NCBI GenBank assembly: GCA_041690675.1 | Contig: JAWLGU010000024.1 | Coordinates: 1 to 51,328 of the forward strand | Direction: 5' to 3' | Source: UBA7803 sp041690675 | Lineage (GTDB): Bacteria > Pseudomonadota > Gammaproteobacteria > Pseudomonadales > Azotimanducaceae | Length of the DNA: 51,328 nt | In this document: positions 18,247-26,419 of the stretch, in pieces | How the letters are laid out: the number at the start of each line of letters is the position of its first letter | How positions within the stretch are numbered: position 1 is the first letter of the stretch | Notes under the pieces: generated by a model | Databases searched by the model: none | What the model was told of the DNA's origin: nothing | The model's input: only the letters and a program-made list of their open reading frames with translations | Made by a program: the position numbers and the translations under genes

Positions 18247-19080
18247 ATGTCAGAAGCCATCAATCGCCTGGAAATCCGTCTGGTCGGCATGTCGCGAAGC
18301 GGCAACCACGCGCTGGTGAACTGGATACTCGCCCAGGCCAGCGGCCGCACCTGCTTTCTCAACTGCACCGAGCCGGGGACGAACCCGTTCGAGAGCGCCC
18401 GCCCGCTGGACGATGGCGCCGTGTACCGGGCCAACTACCCCGAGTTCGACCTCGAGCAGGAACGCCGCGGCCGGTTCACCGCCAAGGACCTGCTCATCCA
18501 ATCTCACGAGGACTGCTTCCTCGGCTACCTGCGCAAGGCGGCCGACGATTCGCGGCACGACGCGTGGGTGGGGCGCTCGCGGCAGCGGGTGGACGTGCTG
18601 CTGCTGCGCGATCCGTTCAACCTGTTCGCGAGCCGGCTGAGGCTGGGCATCGACCGCCACGGGCACCGCACCGCCGCCCGCATCTGGAATCAGCACGCCC
18701 GGGAGTTCCTGGGACTGCGCAGACTGCTGCGACCTGCCCGGGTGCTGGTGAGCTACAACCGCTGGGCGACGGAGCCCGATTACCGGCGCGCCGTGGCCGA
18801 GGCGCTCGGGCTCACCTTCAGCGACGCCGGGCGCCAGGACGTACCGGCGGTGGCCGCGGGAAGCTCCTTCGACGGCCGCGCCTTCCATCGCCGGGCGGCG
18901 CAGATGCAGGTCACCGAGCGTTGGCGCTGGCTCCTGCACTGCTCCGTGCTGCCGGAGCTGTTCGATCGAGAGACCGTGAATCTGGCGGACCGGATATTCG
19001 GCCGGATCTGCTCCGACGAGTTCTATCGCCGCATCGGCGGTCGCCCGGTCGGCCGCCCGCGCAGCACGTCGCGCCCCTGA
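18247..19080 (+). CDS. Sulfotransferase-like P-loop protein
   Basis: Protein of 277 residues with the PAPS-binding signatures of sulfotransferases: a 5'-phosphosulfate loop at the N-terminus, LVGMSRSGNHALVNW (residues 12-26), and a 3'-phosphate-type segment, VLLLRDPFNLFASRLRLG. It would transfer sulfate from PAPS to a hydroxyl group, here plausibly of a sugar. The ATG at 18247 lacks a clear ribosome site; an upstream in-frame start at 18202 would add 15 residues. It faces the end of the glycan operon (stop 14 bp from the methyltransferase stop). Sequence conservation outside the two motifs is low, so the acceptor is unknown and another P-loop activity is possible. Confidence 0.72.
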   Translation: MSEAINRLEIRLVGMSRSGNHALVNWILAQASGRTCFLNCTEPGTNPFESARPLDDGAVYRANYPEFDLEQERRGRFTAKDLLIQSHEDCFLGYLRKAADDSRHDAWVGRSRQRVDVLLLRDPFNLFASRLRLGIDRHGHRTAARIWNQHAREFLGLRRLLRPARVLVSYNRWATEPDYRRAVAEALGLTFSDAGRQDVPAVAAGSSFDGRAFHRRAAQMQVTERWRWLLHCSVLPELFDRETVNLADRIFGRICSDEFYRRIGGRPVGRPRSTSRP

Positions 19081-19094
19081 CCGGGCTCGGCGGC

Positions 19095-19880
19095 TCATAC
19101 CGAGAAACCCAGGCGCGGCCCGGTCTCCTCGGCGACCCGCTCGGCGAGCCAGGTCTCCGCACCCAGCTTGCGCCGCACCTCGAAGCCGGCGCTGCGCAGC
19201 AGGGCGTACACCGCGGGCTCGTTGGGCACCCACCAGTTGCTGAGGTCCCCGGCCAGCCGGTTCTCCACGAACGCCAGCCGCGGCCAATCGCGGCCGGAGA
19301 GCGGCGCCAGCTCGCCGAGTTCCAGGTTCTCGGGAGTCCGGTGGGGCGGCGCGCTGGTGGCCGAGCACTGGGTGAGGGTCTGGAAGATCAACCATTGGCG
19401 GCAGGCCGACGCGAGGATGTCCAGCGCCAGCAGCGGGTAGCGCAGGTGGTAGAAGACGCCCATGAAGTTGACGAGATCGAATCGCTCCCGCCATTCCCTC
19501 ACGTCGTACACGCTCGCCTGGCGAAACTCCACCGCCACCCCCTGCGGAACGTGCTCCCGGGCCCAACGCGCCTGGCGCAGGTAATGTTCGTCCAGGTCGA
19601 TGGCCACCACGCGGGCGCCCAGACCGCTCATCCGGAACGCGTGGTAGCCGGCGTTGCAGCCCACGTCGAGCACCCGCTTGCCGGCGAACGAGAACGGCAT
19701 GGCGGCCTCGATTTCCCGCCATTTGTACGCCGGAAAGTCGCCCAAGGGATGATCGGGCGCGGTCTGGGTTCCGTCCTCCAGGTGCAGATTGTGGAACCAG
19801 GGCGCGAGGGCGCGAATGGTGTCCGCCAGAGGACCTACCGCCGCGGCCCCATCCGACTGCAGGGTCTCAATTCGCGACAC
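19095..19880 (-). CDS. SAM-dependent methyltransferase (CmoB-like)
   Basis: Class I methyltransferase of 261 residues. After a 65-residue helical lead with LGDFPAYKWREIEAAMP, the SAM loop is RVLDVGCNAGYHAFRM (69-84), followed by VVAIDLDEHYLRQAR and an LVNFMGVFYHLRYPLLALD post-I segment. The layout resembles CmoB, the tRNA carboxymethyl transferase, but the gene sits at the end of a glycosyltransferase operon, and I recall a distinct family of this kind tied to such clusters (TIGR04290). It probably O- or C-methylates the glycan product. Its ATG overlaps the stop of the preceding glycosyltransferase by 14 bp, so translation is coupled. Confidence 0.85.
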   Translation of the reverse strand: MSRIETLQSDGAAAVGPLADTIRALAPWFHNLHLEDGTQTAPDHPLGDFPAYKWREIEAAMPFSFAGKRVLDVGCNAGYHAFRMSGLGARVVAIDLDEHYLRQARWAREHVPQGVAVEFRQASVYDVREWRERFDLVNFMGVFYHLRYPLLALDILASACRQWLIFQTLTQCSATSAPPHRTPENLELGELAPLSGRDWPRLAFVENRLAGDLSNWWVPNEPAVYALLRSAGFEVRRKLGAETWLAERVAEETGPRLGFSV

Positions 19881-20961
19881 GGTCGAGCTCGCGGGTCTCG
19901 TGGAGGCAGTGAATCAGATGCTCGGCCCGCCGCAGATGGGAATGCTCACGCAGCACCCGGGCGCGCGCCGCATCGCCGATGCTGGCGGCACGGGCGGGGG
20001 ATACGCCCTCCAGGTACGCCAGCACGTCCCCGGTGCCGCCGGCCGTCAGCACCTCGCACCCCGGTTCCAAAACCTCCTCCAACCCCGGCCACTCATCGGA
20101 GATGATGCAGCAGCCGCAGGCGGCCGCTTCGAACAGGCGGACGCTGGGGGAATAGCCGAGGTCGACCATGGCCGCGCGGGTCGCGTTCAAGGTGAAGCGC
20201 TGCCGGCCGTAGAACGCCCGATGCTCGCCGGGCGGCACGTGGGGGATCCAGTCCACGTTGCCGGGCCAGAGCTCCCGGTCGGGATAACCGGGCCCGGCGA
20301 TGACGAAGCGGCTCCCGGGCCGCGCCCGGGCCACGTCCAGCAGCAAACGTTCCACCGCGGGCTGACGGTCCTCGGCGTAGGTCCCCATGTATCCGAGCTC
20401 CCAGCGCGCCGGAGCATCGCCACGACGGTGCGGCTCCACGGGCCGGTAGAGCTGGGTATCCACGCTGCAGTACAGCGCCCGGGGCCGGCGCGCACCCGCT
20501 TCGGCCAGGCGCTTCAAAACCCGGCCGCCGGCGAAGCTGAAATAGACGTCGAAGCGCGGAATCTGATCGAGACGCAGGTACTCGCAGCGGCCCTGCGCCA
20601 ACGCCACCAGGGTCACCGGCGTATCGATGTCGTAGAAGCCGAGCGGCCCGCGAACGGTCTGGCTCAACCAGTCCACCAGACGCGTGCCTTCGGGCACGTA
20701 GGAACCGACGATCACCGCGTCCGCCGACGCAACGTCGCCGGCGTGGTCCCGGACCAGGGACGAGAGGGAATCGTAGAGCACGAGCCGGCCGTGCTCGGAC
20801 CTCACCATGTCACGGTTGTCGGCGTACCAGGGCACGTCCCGCTCGAAGAAGGTCACCCGCTGCCCCGACAGGGCCAGACCCTTCACCAGGCTTCGATAGG
20901 TCGTGGCATGGCCGTTGCCCCAGGAGGAGGAGAAGGACAATCCGAACATCACGATATGCAT
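19867..20961 (-). CDS. CgeB-like glycosyltransferase (third tandem copy)
   Basis: GT-B-fold glycosyltransferase of 364 residues, Glyco_trans_1_2 type. The N-terminal half opens MHIVMFGLSFSSSWGNGHAT, sharing the W-N-G-x-A pattern of its two upstream paralogues. The C-terminal donor-binding half has LGYSPSVRLFEAAACGCCIISDEWPGLEEVLEPG, with the E-A-A-A-C-G segment that contacts the nucleotide sugar. An AGGAGG site precedes the ATG at 20961, which lies 13 bp inside the end of the upstream paralogue. Cytoplasmic, with no membrane segment. Donor and acceptor are unknown. Confidence 0.86.
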   Translation of the reverse strand: MHIVMFGLSFSSSWGNGHATTYRSLVKGLALSGQRVTFFERDVPWYADNRDMVRSEHGRLVLYDSLSSLVRDHAGDVASADAVIVGSYVPEGTRLVDWLSQTVRGPLGFYDIDTPVTLVALAQGRCEYLRLDQIPRFDVYFSFAGGRVLKRLAEAGARRPRALYCSVDTQLYRPVEPHRRGDAPARWELGYMGTYAEDRQPAVERLLLDVARARPGSRFVIAGPGYPDRELWPGNVDWIPHVPPGEHRAFYGRQRFTLNATRAAMVDLGYSPSVRLFEAAACGCCIISDEWPGLEEVLEPGCEVLTAGGTGDVLAYLEGVSPARAASIGDAARARVLREHSHLRRAEHLIHCLHETRELDRVAN

Positions 20962-22040
20962 GCGCGCGAGCCTCCTGCATCGATCAGCGCCAGCGCCCGC
21001 TCCACCGCCAGCGCCCGGCCTTCGTAGGTGTGCTCCCGCAGGACCCGTTCCCGGGCGCGCCGGCCGATCTCCCGCGCCTGCTCCGGCTCGAGACAGCGGA
21101 CCCAGCACCCCACCTCGTCTCCGTCCTCGGCCAGCAGAATCTCGCGCCCGGGCTCCAGGAACCGCTCGATTCCGGCCCAGCGATCGGAGACGATGCACGC
21201 AGCCGCGCCGGCCGCTTCGAAGATGCGCGTGGCCGGGGAGTACCCCACCCGCGCCATGTCGTCGCGGTTCACGTTGAGCACGAGCCTGGCGCTGGCGTTC
21301 AAGGCGTTGTGCTCGTTGGGCCCCACGTGGCCCAGCAGGCGCACGTTGGCGGGGACGTCGGTCACGGCCCAGCCGTTGCCGCCGAGTCGAAACGTCAGTG
21401 CCGGGTGGGCCGCGGCCACGTGGAGGAAGTAGCGGCGAATCCGGGCTTCCCGATCCGGCAGCCGGTTCGCCAGCAGGGTCAGGTCCGCCCGGTAGCGCTC
21501 GACCGCCGGCACCGGAAAATGGGTGTCGGGATCCACCGCGTTGTAGATGGAGCGCACCAGGCGCGCCCCGTGCCGCCGGTACGCCCGCTCCACCGGGGGC
21601 CCTCCGCCGTAGGTGAACACCGCATCGAAGTCCCCCAGCACCTCCGCCAGCACCGCCTGCCGCCCCGCCTCCAGGGCGCCGAGGGTGGCCGGCGCGTCGA
21701 CGTCCCAGAACACCACGCGCTGGCCGCTCGACCGATGGGTCAGGAGCGCCCGGCACAAGTCGTCGTCGAGAACGCCGATGCCGCTGGCCTTCACGGCCAG
21801 ATCCGCATCGGCGCTCTCCTCCAGCAGTGGGGACAGATCCGCGTTGGGGTCGTAGACCACCACCCGGGCCCACTCGGGAGGCGCCATGTCGCGGTGGCGC
21901 TGCCGGTCGAAAGCGTCCGGCTCGTAGAAGGTGACGGCGTGGCCGCGCCGGGCCAGGGCCCGGAGTAGACCGCGGTAATAGGTGGCCGCTCCGTTCCAGT
22001 AGGCCGACAGCAGGCTCGATCCCCAGAATGCGATTCTCAT
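20949..22040 (-). CDS. CgeB-like glycosyltransferase (second tandem copy)
   Basis: GT-B-fold protein of 363 residues. It starts MRIAFWGSSLLSAYWNGAAT, followed by a variable acceptor half and a donor half with RVGYSPATRIFEAAGAAACIVSDRWAGIERFLEPG, closely parallel to the third copy. The middle part contains FDVDAPATLGALEAG-like sequence, also seen as FYDIDTPVTLVALAQG in the third copy, so the two copies arose by duplication. ATGA links it to the stop of the gene before it. It is the middle member of three consecutive related transferases, which suggests successive sugar additions. Confidence 0.86.
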   Translation of the reverse strand: MRIAFWGSSLLSAYWNGAATYYRGLLRALARRGHAVTFYEPDAFDRQRHRDMAPPEWARVVVYDPNADLSPLLEESADADLAVKASGIGVLDDDLCRALLTHRSSGQRVVFWDVDAPATLGALEAGRQAVLAEVLGDFDAVFTYGGGPPVERAYRRHGARLVRSIYNAVDPDTHFPVPAVERYRADLTLLANRLPDREARIRRYFLHVAAAHPALTFRLGGNGWAVTDVPANVRLLGHVGPNEHNALNASARLVLNVNRDDMARVGYSPATRIFEAAGAAACIVSDRWAGIERFLEPGREILLAEDGDEVGCWVRCLEPEQAREIGRRARERVLREHTYEGRALAVERALALIDAGGSRACIS

Positions 22041-23152
22041 GACGACACCGGCTCCTCCAGGCAGGATGCGCCCAGGCTCGAGAGAATGTGCTCCAGCTCC
22101 AGGGCGCGATGGTCACACGTGTGATGGGCGACGATCCGCCGTGCGCCGTTCTTGGCGATCTCGTTGCGCTCGTCCGGGTCCGCCAGCAGCCGCCTCATTT
22201 GGCGGGTCATGTCCTCACCGTCCCGCGCCATCAGGAATTCTTCGCCCGGCTCGAACAAGCCCTCGGTGTCCTGCCAGGGCGCCGAGACCAGGGCGGTGCC
22301 GCAGGCCAGCGCCTCGAACACGCGGATCGTGGGAATCCCGGGCAGGCGCTGACGATACCAGCGGCGCGGCACGTGCACGGTGAGGCGCGAGCGGGCGTAG
22401 ACGCGGGCGGCGTCGGGTCCGGATATCCAGCCCCGGTACTCGGCCCCCACCGCTTCCAGGGCGCGCAGGGCGAGAGGCGGATAACGCACGCCGTGAACCC
22501 GCAAGCGGCTGCCGATGCGGCGCACCGGCTCGAGCAGGTACTCCGAGAGTTCCCGCTCCCGCTCGCCGTCGCCCCAGTTGCCTATCCACAGGACGTCGTG
22601 CTCGAGCTCGCCGCGCTGCGGGTGGAACGTGGTCACGTCCGCCGCTTCGTGCCAGGTGTAGGCCCTGCGCCCCCAGCCCATGCGGCGGTACGCGTCCGCC
22701 AGCACCTCGCCGAAGGCCAGCACTCCGTCGTAGCCCTCGAGATCCAGCGCCCGCATGGCGTGGGGCTCGCTCACCATGCGGTGATGGGTGTCGTGAAACA
22801 GAAGCCGCATGCCCGGGCGCCGGAGGCGATGCCGCCCGAGACGGGCCAGCAGGGCCGGGTCGGTCCACTCGTGGGCCACCACCACGTCGACTCCATCCAG
22901 GGCCGCTTCCAGGTCCGGCCCGTCGCTCGGGTAGGTCTGCCAGCGGATGTCCGGGAACCGCCGGGCGAAGGCTTCGAGCGCACCCGTTCCCCGGTCCTTC
23001 ACCAGCTCCCGGCAGCTCCACCCCCCCTCCGGCTCGAACACGGTGACCCGGTGGCCACGCCGCTGCAGGGCGCGCACCATACCGCGAAGGAAATGGGCAT
23101 TGCCGTGATTCCAATCCGAGCGCACCGAATGATAGAAGAGCGCGAACCTCAC
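22037..23152 (-). CDS. CgeB-like glycosyltransferase (first tandem copy)
   Basis: GT-B-fold protein of 371 residues, the most divergent of the three. It begins VRFALFYHSVRSDWNHGNAHF and its donor half reads GIPTIRVFEALACGTALVSAPWQDTEGLFEPGEEFL. The GTG at 23152 overlaps the upstream TGA as GTGA, with GAGG eight bases before; no ATG start fits better, and the longer upstream reading frame has no family similarity. It lies between the GT4 transferase and the second CgeB-like copy. The N-terminal domain differs from the other two, so its acceptor probably differs. Confidence 0.84.
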   Translation of the reverse strand: MRFALFYHSVRSDWNHGNAHFLRGMVRALQRRGHRVTVFEPEGGWSCRELVKDRGTGALEAFARRFPDIRWQTYPSDGPDLEAALDGVDVVVAHEWTDPALLARLGRHRLRRPGMRLLFHDTHHRMVSEPHAMRALDLEGYDGVLAFGEVLADAYRRMGWGRRAYTWHEAADVTTFHPQRGELEHDVLWIGNWGDGERERELSEYLLEPVRRIGSRLRVHGVRYPPLALRALEAVGAEYRGWISGPDAARVYARSRLTVHVPRRWYRQRLPGIPTIRVFEALACGTALVSAPWQDTEGLFEPGEEFLMARDGEDMTRQMRRLLADPDERNEIAKNGARRIVAHHTCDHRALELEHILSSLGASCLEEPVSS

Positions 23153-24237
23153 GACGCCGCCCTCACGGGCGAGGCTGCGAGCGCGTGCCGGTACAGGGCC
23201 AGGTATTCCTGCGCCATCCGCTCGACGCCATAGCGGGCAGCACGGCGTCGGGCGGCCAGGGCCAGTGCCAGTCGCGCGCGATCGTCGCCGAGCAGCGTCT
23301 CCAGCACCGGCGGCCACTCCTCGGGGCGGTGCGGATCGACGAAAACGGCGGCCCCGGACCAGAGCTCGCGCAGCGAGGGAATGTCTCCCAGCACCAGAGC
23401 GCAGCCGGAGCGAGCCGCCTCGAGCACACCGAGGCCGAACGGCTCGTAGAGCGCGGGCGCCACGAAGAGCTTCGACCCTCGCATGGTTCGCCAAAGGGCT
23501 TCCTGGTCGAGCGCTCCCACCCGCGCCGCACCGAGCTCCACCCGCTGACCGTCCGGTCCCGTCGCTGCGCCGGCGATACGCACGGGAGCGCTCGTGCGCG
23601 AAGCGAGCTCCGCCAGCGGCCGCAGGTTCTTGGCCTCGTCCCAGACGCGGCCGGCGCCGAGGATGCCGGTCCGGGGCGTTCGGGGATCCTCGAGCGGCGC
23701 CGCGCTGCCGTTGACGATGACCGTCCGGGCGCGGAACGGTCCGTACAGCTCGCGGGCGCGCCGCAGCATCCATCGGCTCGGCGCGACCACGTGGTTTGCG
23801 CTCCCCAGGCTGCGAGCGACTCGCCGGCGGTACGTCTCCCATTGCGGCGGCGCGGGCTCTCCGCGAACCGCCTGGAACCAGCTCAGCACGCAGGAATGCA
23901 CCGCGCACAGGACCGGTTGCCGCCAGGGCAGATGGCCGTGCACCAGGTGATTGAGGTGCACCACGTCGCAGTCCGCCAGCTCCGCCTGGCTCAGCAGCTC
24001 CGCCTCCAGCCCATCCAGGTCGCGCCACGGATCCGCCATCCACTCCAGCCGCACCGGACGGACCACCAGGTCCAAGTTGCCGAGAGCGCGGGCGGCGCGG
24101 AGCTGGTGCTGGTCGGGCTGGCCCAACGCCAGCAAGCGCACCCGCACGTGGTGATCGGCCAGGGCGCGGCACAGGGACAGGGCATGAATCCACACCCCGC
24201 CGGCGGTGTCCGCCGTCATCAGCACCCGCAAGGTCAC
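23149..24237 (-). CDS. GT4 family glycosyltransferase
   Basis: Retaining GT-B glycosyltransferase of 362 residues. The N-terminal domain begins VTLRVLMTADTAGGVWIHAL, the glycine-rich acceptor-side loop of GT4 enzymes. The C-terminal domain has GILGAGRVWDEAKNLRPL and the E-x7-E motif in ALYEPFGLGVLEAARSGCALVLGD. I chose the GTG at 24237 because it overlaps the upstream gene's TGA as GTGA, as elsewhere in this operon; the open frame continues upstream but without family similarity. Nucleotide-sugar use is not predictable from sequence; UDP-xylose or a CDP-sugar made by neighbours is a reasonable guess. Confidence 0.88.
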   Translation of the reverse strand: MTLRVLMTADTAGGVWIHALSLCRALADHHVRVRLLALGQPDQHQLRAARALGNLDLVVRPVRLEWMADPWRDLDGLEAELLSQAELADCDVVHLNHLVHGHLPWRQPVLCAVHSCVLSWFQAVRGEPAPPQWETYRRRVARSLGSANHVVAPSRWMLRRARELYGPFRARTVIVNGSAAPLEDPRTPRTGILGAGRVWDEAKNLRPLAELASRTSAPVRIAGAATGPDGQRVELGAARVGALDQEALWRTMRGSKLFVAPALYEPFGLGVLEAARSGCALVLGDIPSLRELWSGAAVFVDPHRPEEWPPVLETLLGDDRARLALALAARRRAARYGVERMAQEYLALYRHALAASPVRAAS

Positions 24238-25301
24238 GTCCCACCCGTGACCGCCGGAGTCACCGCCGCGGTGCGGGTCGGCTCTTCCCGGAGCCAGTCG
24301 TGGAGCCGGCGGATCCCTTCTGCGGGCTTCACCCGCGGCCGCCAGCCGGTTACCGCGGTGAAGGCTCCGTGATCCGACACGTAGTAGCGCTGATCGCCGG
24401 GCCGAGGCGGGTGGAAGGCCACCCGCGGCGTCGTTCCCATGACCTCGCCGATGAGCGCGAGCACCTCCAGCAGGCTCACCGCGCAGGCCTGGCCGCCCCC
24501 CAGGTTCCACGGCCGGCCGGCCAGGACGTCCATGTGCGCCAGCGCCGCCCGTTGCGCGTCGACGAGATCGTCGACGTAGAGGATGTCGCGGACCTGCTTG
24601 CCGTTGCCGAATATGTTGATGGGCGCCCCCCGCAGTGCCTGCCGCACGAAGTGGGCGACCCACCCTTGATCCTCGGTTCCGCACTGATGCGCCCCGTACA
24701 TGCAACTCATGCGCAGCACGGTGGCCCGGAGCCCGAAGTGCCGGCCGTAATCCAGCACGTACTGCTCGGCCGCACCCTTGGAACAGCCGTACGGCGTCTG
24801 GAGCACCAGCGGCCAGCCCTCGTCGATGCCTGGCGAGCCGATGCTCACGTAGCGGTCCCCGGTCTCCTCGAGGGGCAGGTCCGCCAGGTTGCCGTACACC
24901 TTGTTGGTAGACGCGAACACCAGCGCCGGCGGATCGGGCCTGCGCCGGAGCGCTTCGAGCAGCTCGAAGGTTCCCTGCAGGTTGACGCGGAAATCCAGGT
25001 CCGGGCGCTCCAGACTGGTGGTAACCGCCGTCTGCGCGGCGAAGTGATACACCGCATCCACGCCCGCGAGTGCCTGCGCCAGACCCTCGCCCGCCGCAAG
25101 GTCCGCGCGCACCAGTTCCACCGCGCCGGGATGCCGGGTGCGCAACCAGGCGAGATTGCGATCCACCCCCCGCCGCGACAGGTCGTCGTACACCCGGACC
25201 CGCCAGCCGTCCCGAGCCAGCGCCGTCCCCAGGTTGCAGCCGACGAAACCGGCGCCGCCGGTGATCAGTGCCACGCCCCCGTTCGCCGACGGCCGCCTCA
25301 C
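24234..25301 (-). CDS. NAD-dependent sugar epimerase, CDP-paratose 2-epimerase-like
   Basis: Extended SDR of 355 residues. The cofactor loop is TGGAGFVG (14-21) and the catalytic pair is Tyr171/Lys175 in TPYGCSK. STNKVYG (131-137) and MYGAHQCGTEDQGWVAHF are hallmarks of CDP-paratose (CDP-tyvelose) 2-epimerases, which invert C2 of a CDP-3,6-dideoxyhexose. No genes for making CDP-3,6-dideoxyhexoses are in the window, so the true substrate may be another nucleotide sugar. It is joined by ATGA and GTGA overlaps to the genes on each side. Confidence 0.84.
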   Translation of the reverse strand: MRRPSANGGVALITGGAGFVGCNLGTALARDGWRVRVYDDLSRRGVDRNLAWLRTRHPGAVELVRADLAAGEGLAQALAGVDAVYHFAAQTAVTTSLERPDLDFRVNLQGTFELLEALRRRPDPPALVFASTNKVYGNLADLPLEETGDRYVSIGSPGIDEGWPLVLQTPYGCSKGAAEQYVLDYGRHFGLRATVLRMSCMYGAHQCGTEDQGWVAHFVRQALRGAPINIFGNGKQVRDILYVDDLVDAQRAALAHMDVLAGRPWNLGGGQACAVSLLEVLALIGEVMGTTPRVAFHPPRPGDQRYYVSDHGAFTAVTGWRPRVKPAEGIRRLHDWLREEPTRTAAVTPAVTGGT

Positions 25302-26419
25302 CCGGAAAGCCCCCGGGCCGCGAGCTCGCTGCGCATCACGTCGTGTTTGTCCACGCTTTCCACCCCCGACTCCGCCAGCCAGCGGACGTAGTCGCGGATG
25401 CCCTCCGCGAAGGTCACCCGCGGCGCGAAGCCGAGCAAATCGCGGGCGGCGGTGATGTCGGCGAAGCAGTGGCGGATATCGCCGGCGCGAAACTTGCCGC
25501 TGATGTCGATGGGGACGTCGTCCGCCGCAAGCGCGCCGCGCAAGGCACTGGCCACCTCCAGTACGGTCTGGTTCTCGCCGCTGCCGATGTTCACCACGGC
25601 CTGGGACGGGGTCTCATCGAGGGCGATCCGGAATGCTTCCGCCACGTCGTAGACGCTCACGAAGTCGCGGCGCTGCATGCCGTCCTCGAAGATCACCGGC
25701 GGTTTGTCCGCCAGCAGCCGGGAGGCGAAGTTCGCGAGGACCCCGGTATAGGGATTCGACAGCGACTGCCGCGGCCCATAGACGTTGAACAGCCTGAGCG
25801 CCGCGGTGCGGATGCCGTACGCCCGGCCGAGGATCAGGCATTGCTGCTCCTGGTCGAACTTGGTGAGCGCGTAGATGGAGCAAAGGTCGGGGCGCTTGCT
25901 TTCCGGAGTCGCCACCGGCTCGAGGACGCCGCCGTCCGGCGCGCGCGGGTTCCATTCGTGGCGCTTCAGGTCCTCCGCGCTGCGGCGTACCTGGTCCACG
26001 AGCCTTCCCGCCGGCGTCTGGTACGACCCCTCGCCGTACACGCTCATGCTCGACGCCACCACCAGGCTTTCCACCGGATGCACCATCAGCGCCTCGGCCA
26101 GCACCGCTGTGGCGCCGGCGTTCATGGACGTGTAGCGGCAGATCTCGTACATGCTCTGGCCCACCCCCACCGCCGCCGCCAGGTGGACCACGGCGTCCAC
26201 CCCCTGCACCGCGGACTCCACCTGCTGACGGTCCCGCAGGTCCGCGCGCCGCAGCTCCACGTCGTCGCGAATCTCCCGCGGCAGAGCCGAGGAGCCGGTG
26301 CCGTGCACCTGAGGTTCCAGGGAATCGATGATCCGCACCCGCCAGCCCTCCCGCAGCAGCCGCTCCGAGAGGTGAGAGCCGATGAAGCCGGCGCCGCCGG
26401 TAATGAGCACTGTCCTCAT
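25298..26419 (-). CDS. NAD-dependent epimerase/dehydratase, dTDP-rhamnose 4-epimerase-like
   Basis: Extended SDR of 373 residues with TGGAGFIGSH near the start, the Ser-Val-Tyr segment SSMSVYGEGSY and the catalytic Tyr183/Lys187 in SIYALTK. The ALRLFNVYGPRQSLSNPYTGVLANF block and the long insert between residues 130 and 180 resemble dTDP-L-rhamnose or dTDP-6-deoxy-talose 4-epimerases. Relatives I recall have a CxxC pair in that insert; here the position reads NPRAPDGG with no cysteine. The substrate is therefore uncertain. ATGA overlaps connect it to both neighbours in the operon. Confidence 0.83.
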   Translation of the reverse strand: MRTVLITGGAGFIGSHLSERLLREGWRVRIIDSLEPQVHGTGSSALPREIRDDVELRRADLRDRQQVESAVQGVDAVVHLAAAVGVGQSMYEICRYTSMNAGATAVLAEALMVHPVESLVVASSMSVYGEGSYQTPAGRLVDQVRRSAEDLKRHEWNPRAPDGGVLEPVATPESKRPDLCSIYALTKFDQEQQCLILGRAYGIRTAALRLFNVYGPRQSLSNPYTGVLANFASRLLADKPPVIFEDGMQRRDFVSVYDVAEAFRIALDETPSQAVVNIGSGENQTVLEVASALRGALAADDVPIDISGKFRAGDIRHCFADITAARDLLGFAPRVTFAEGIRDYVRWLAESGVESVDKHDVMRSELAARGLSG

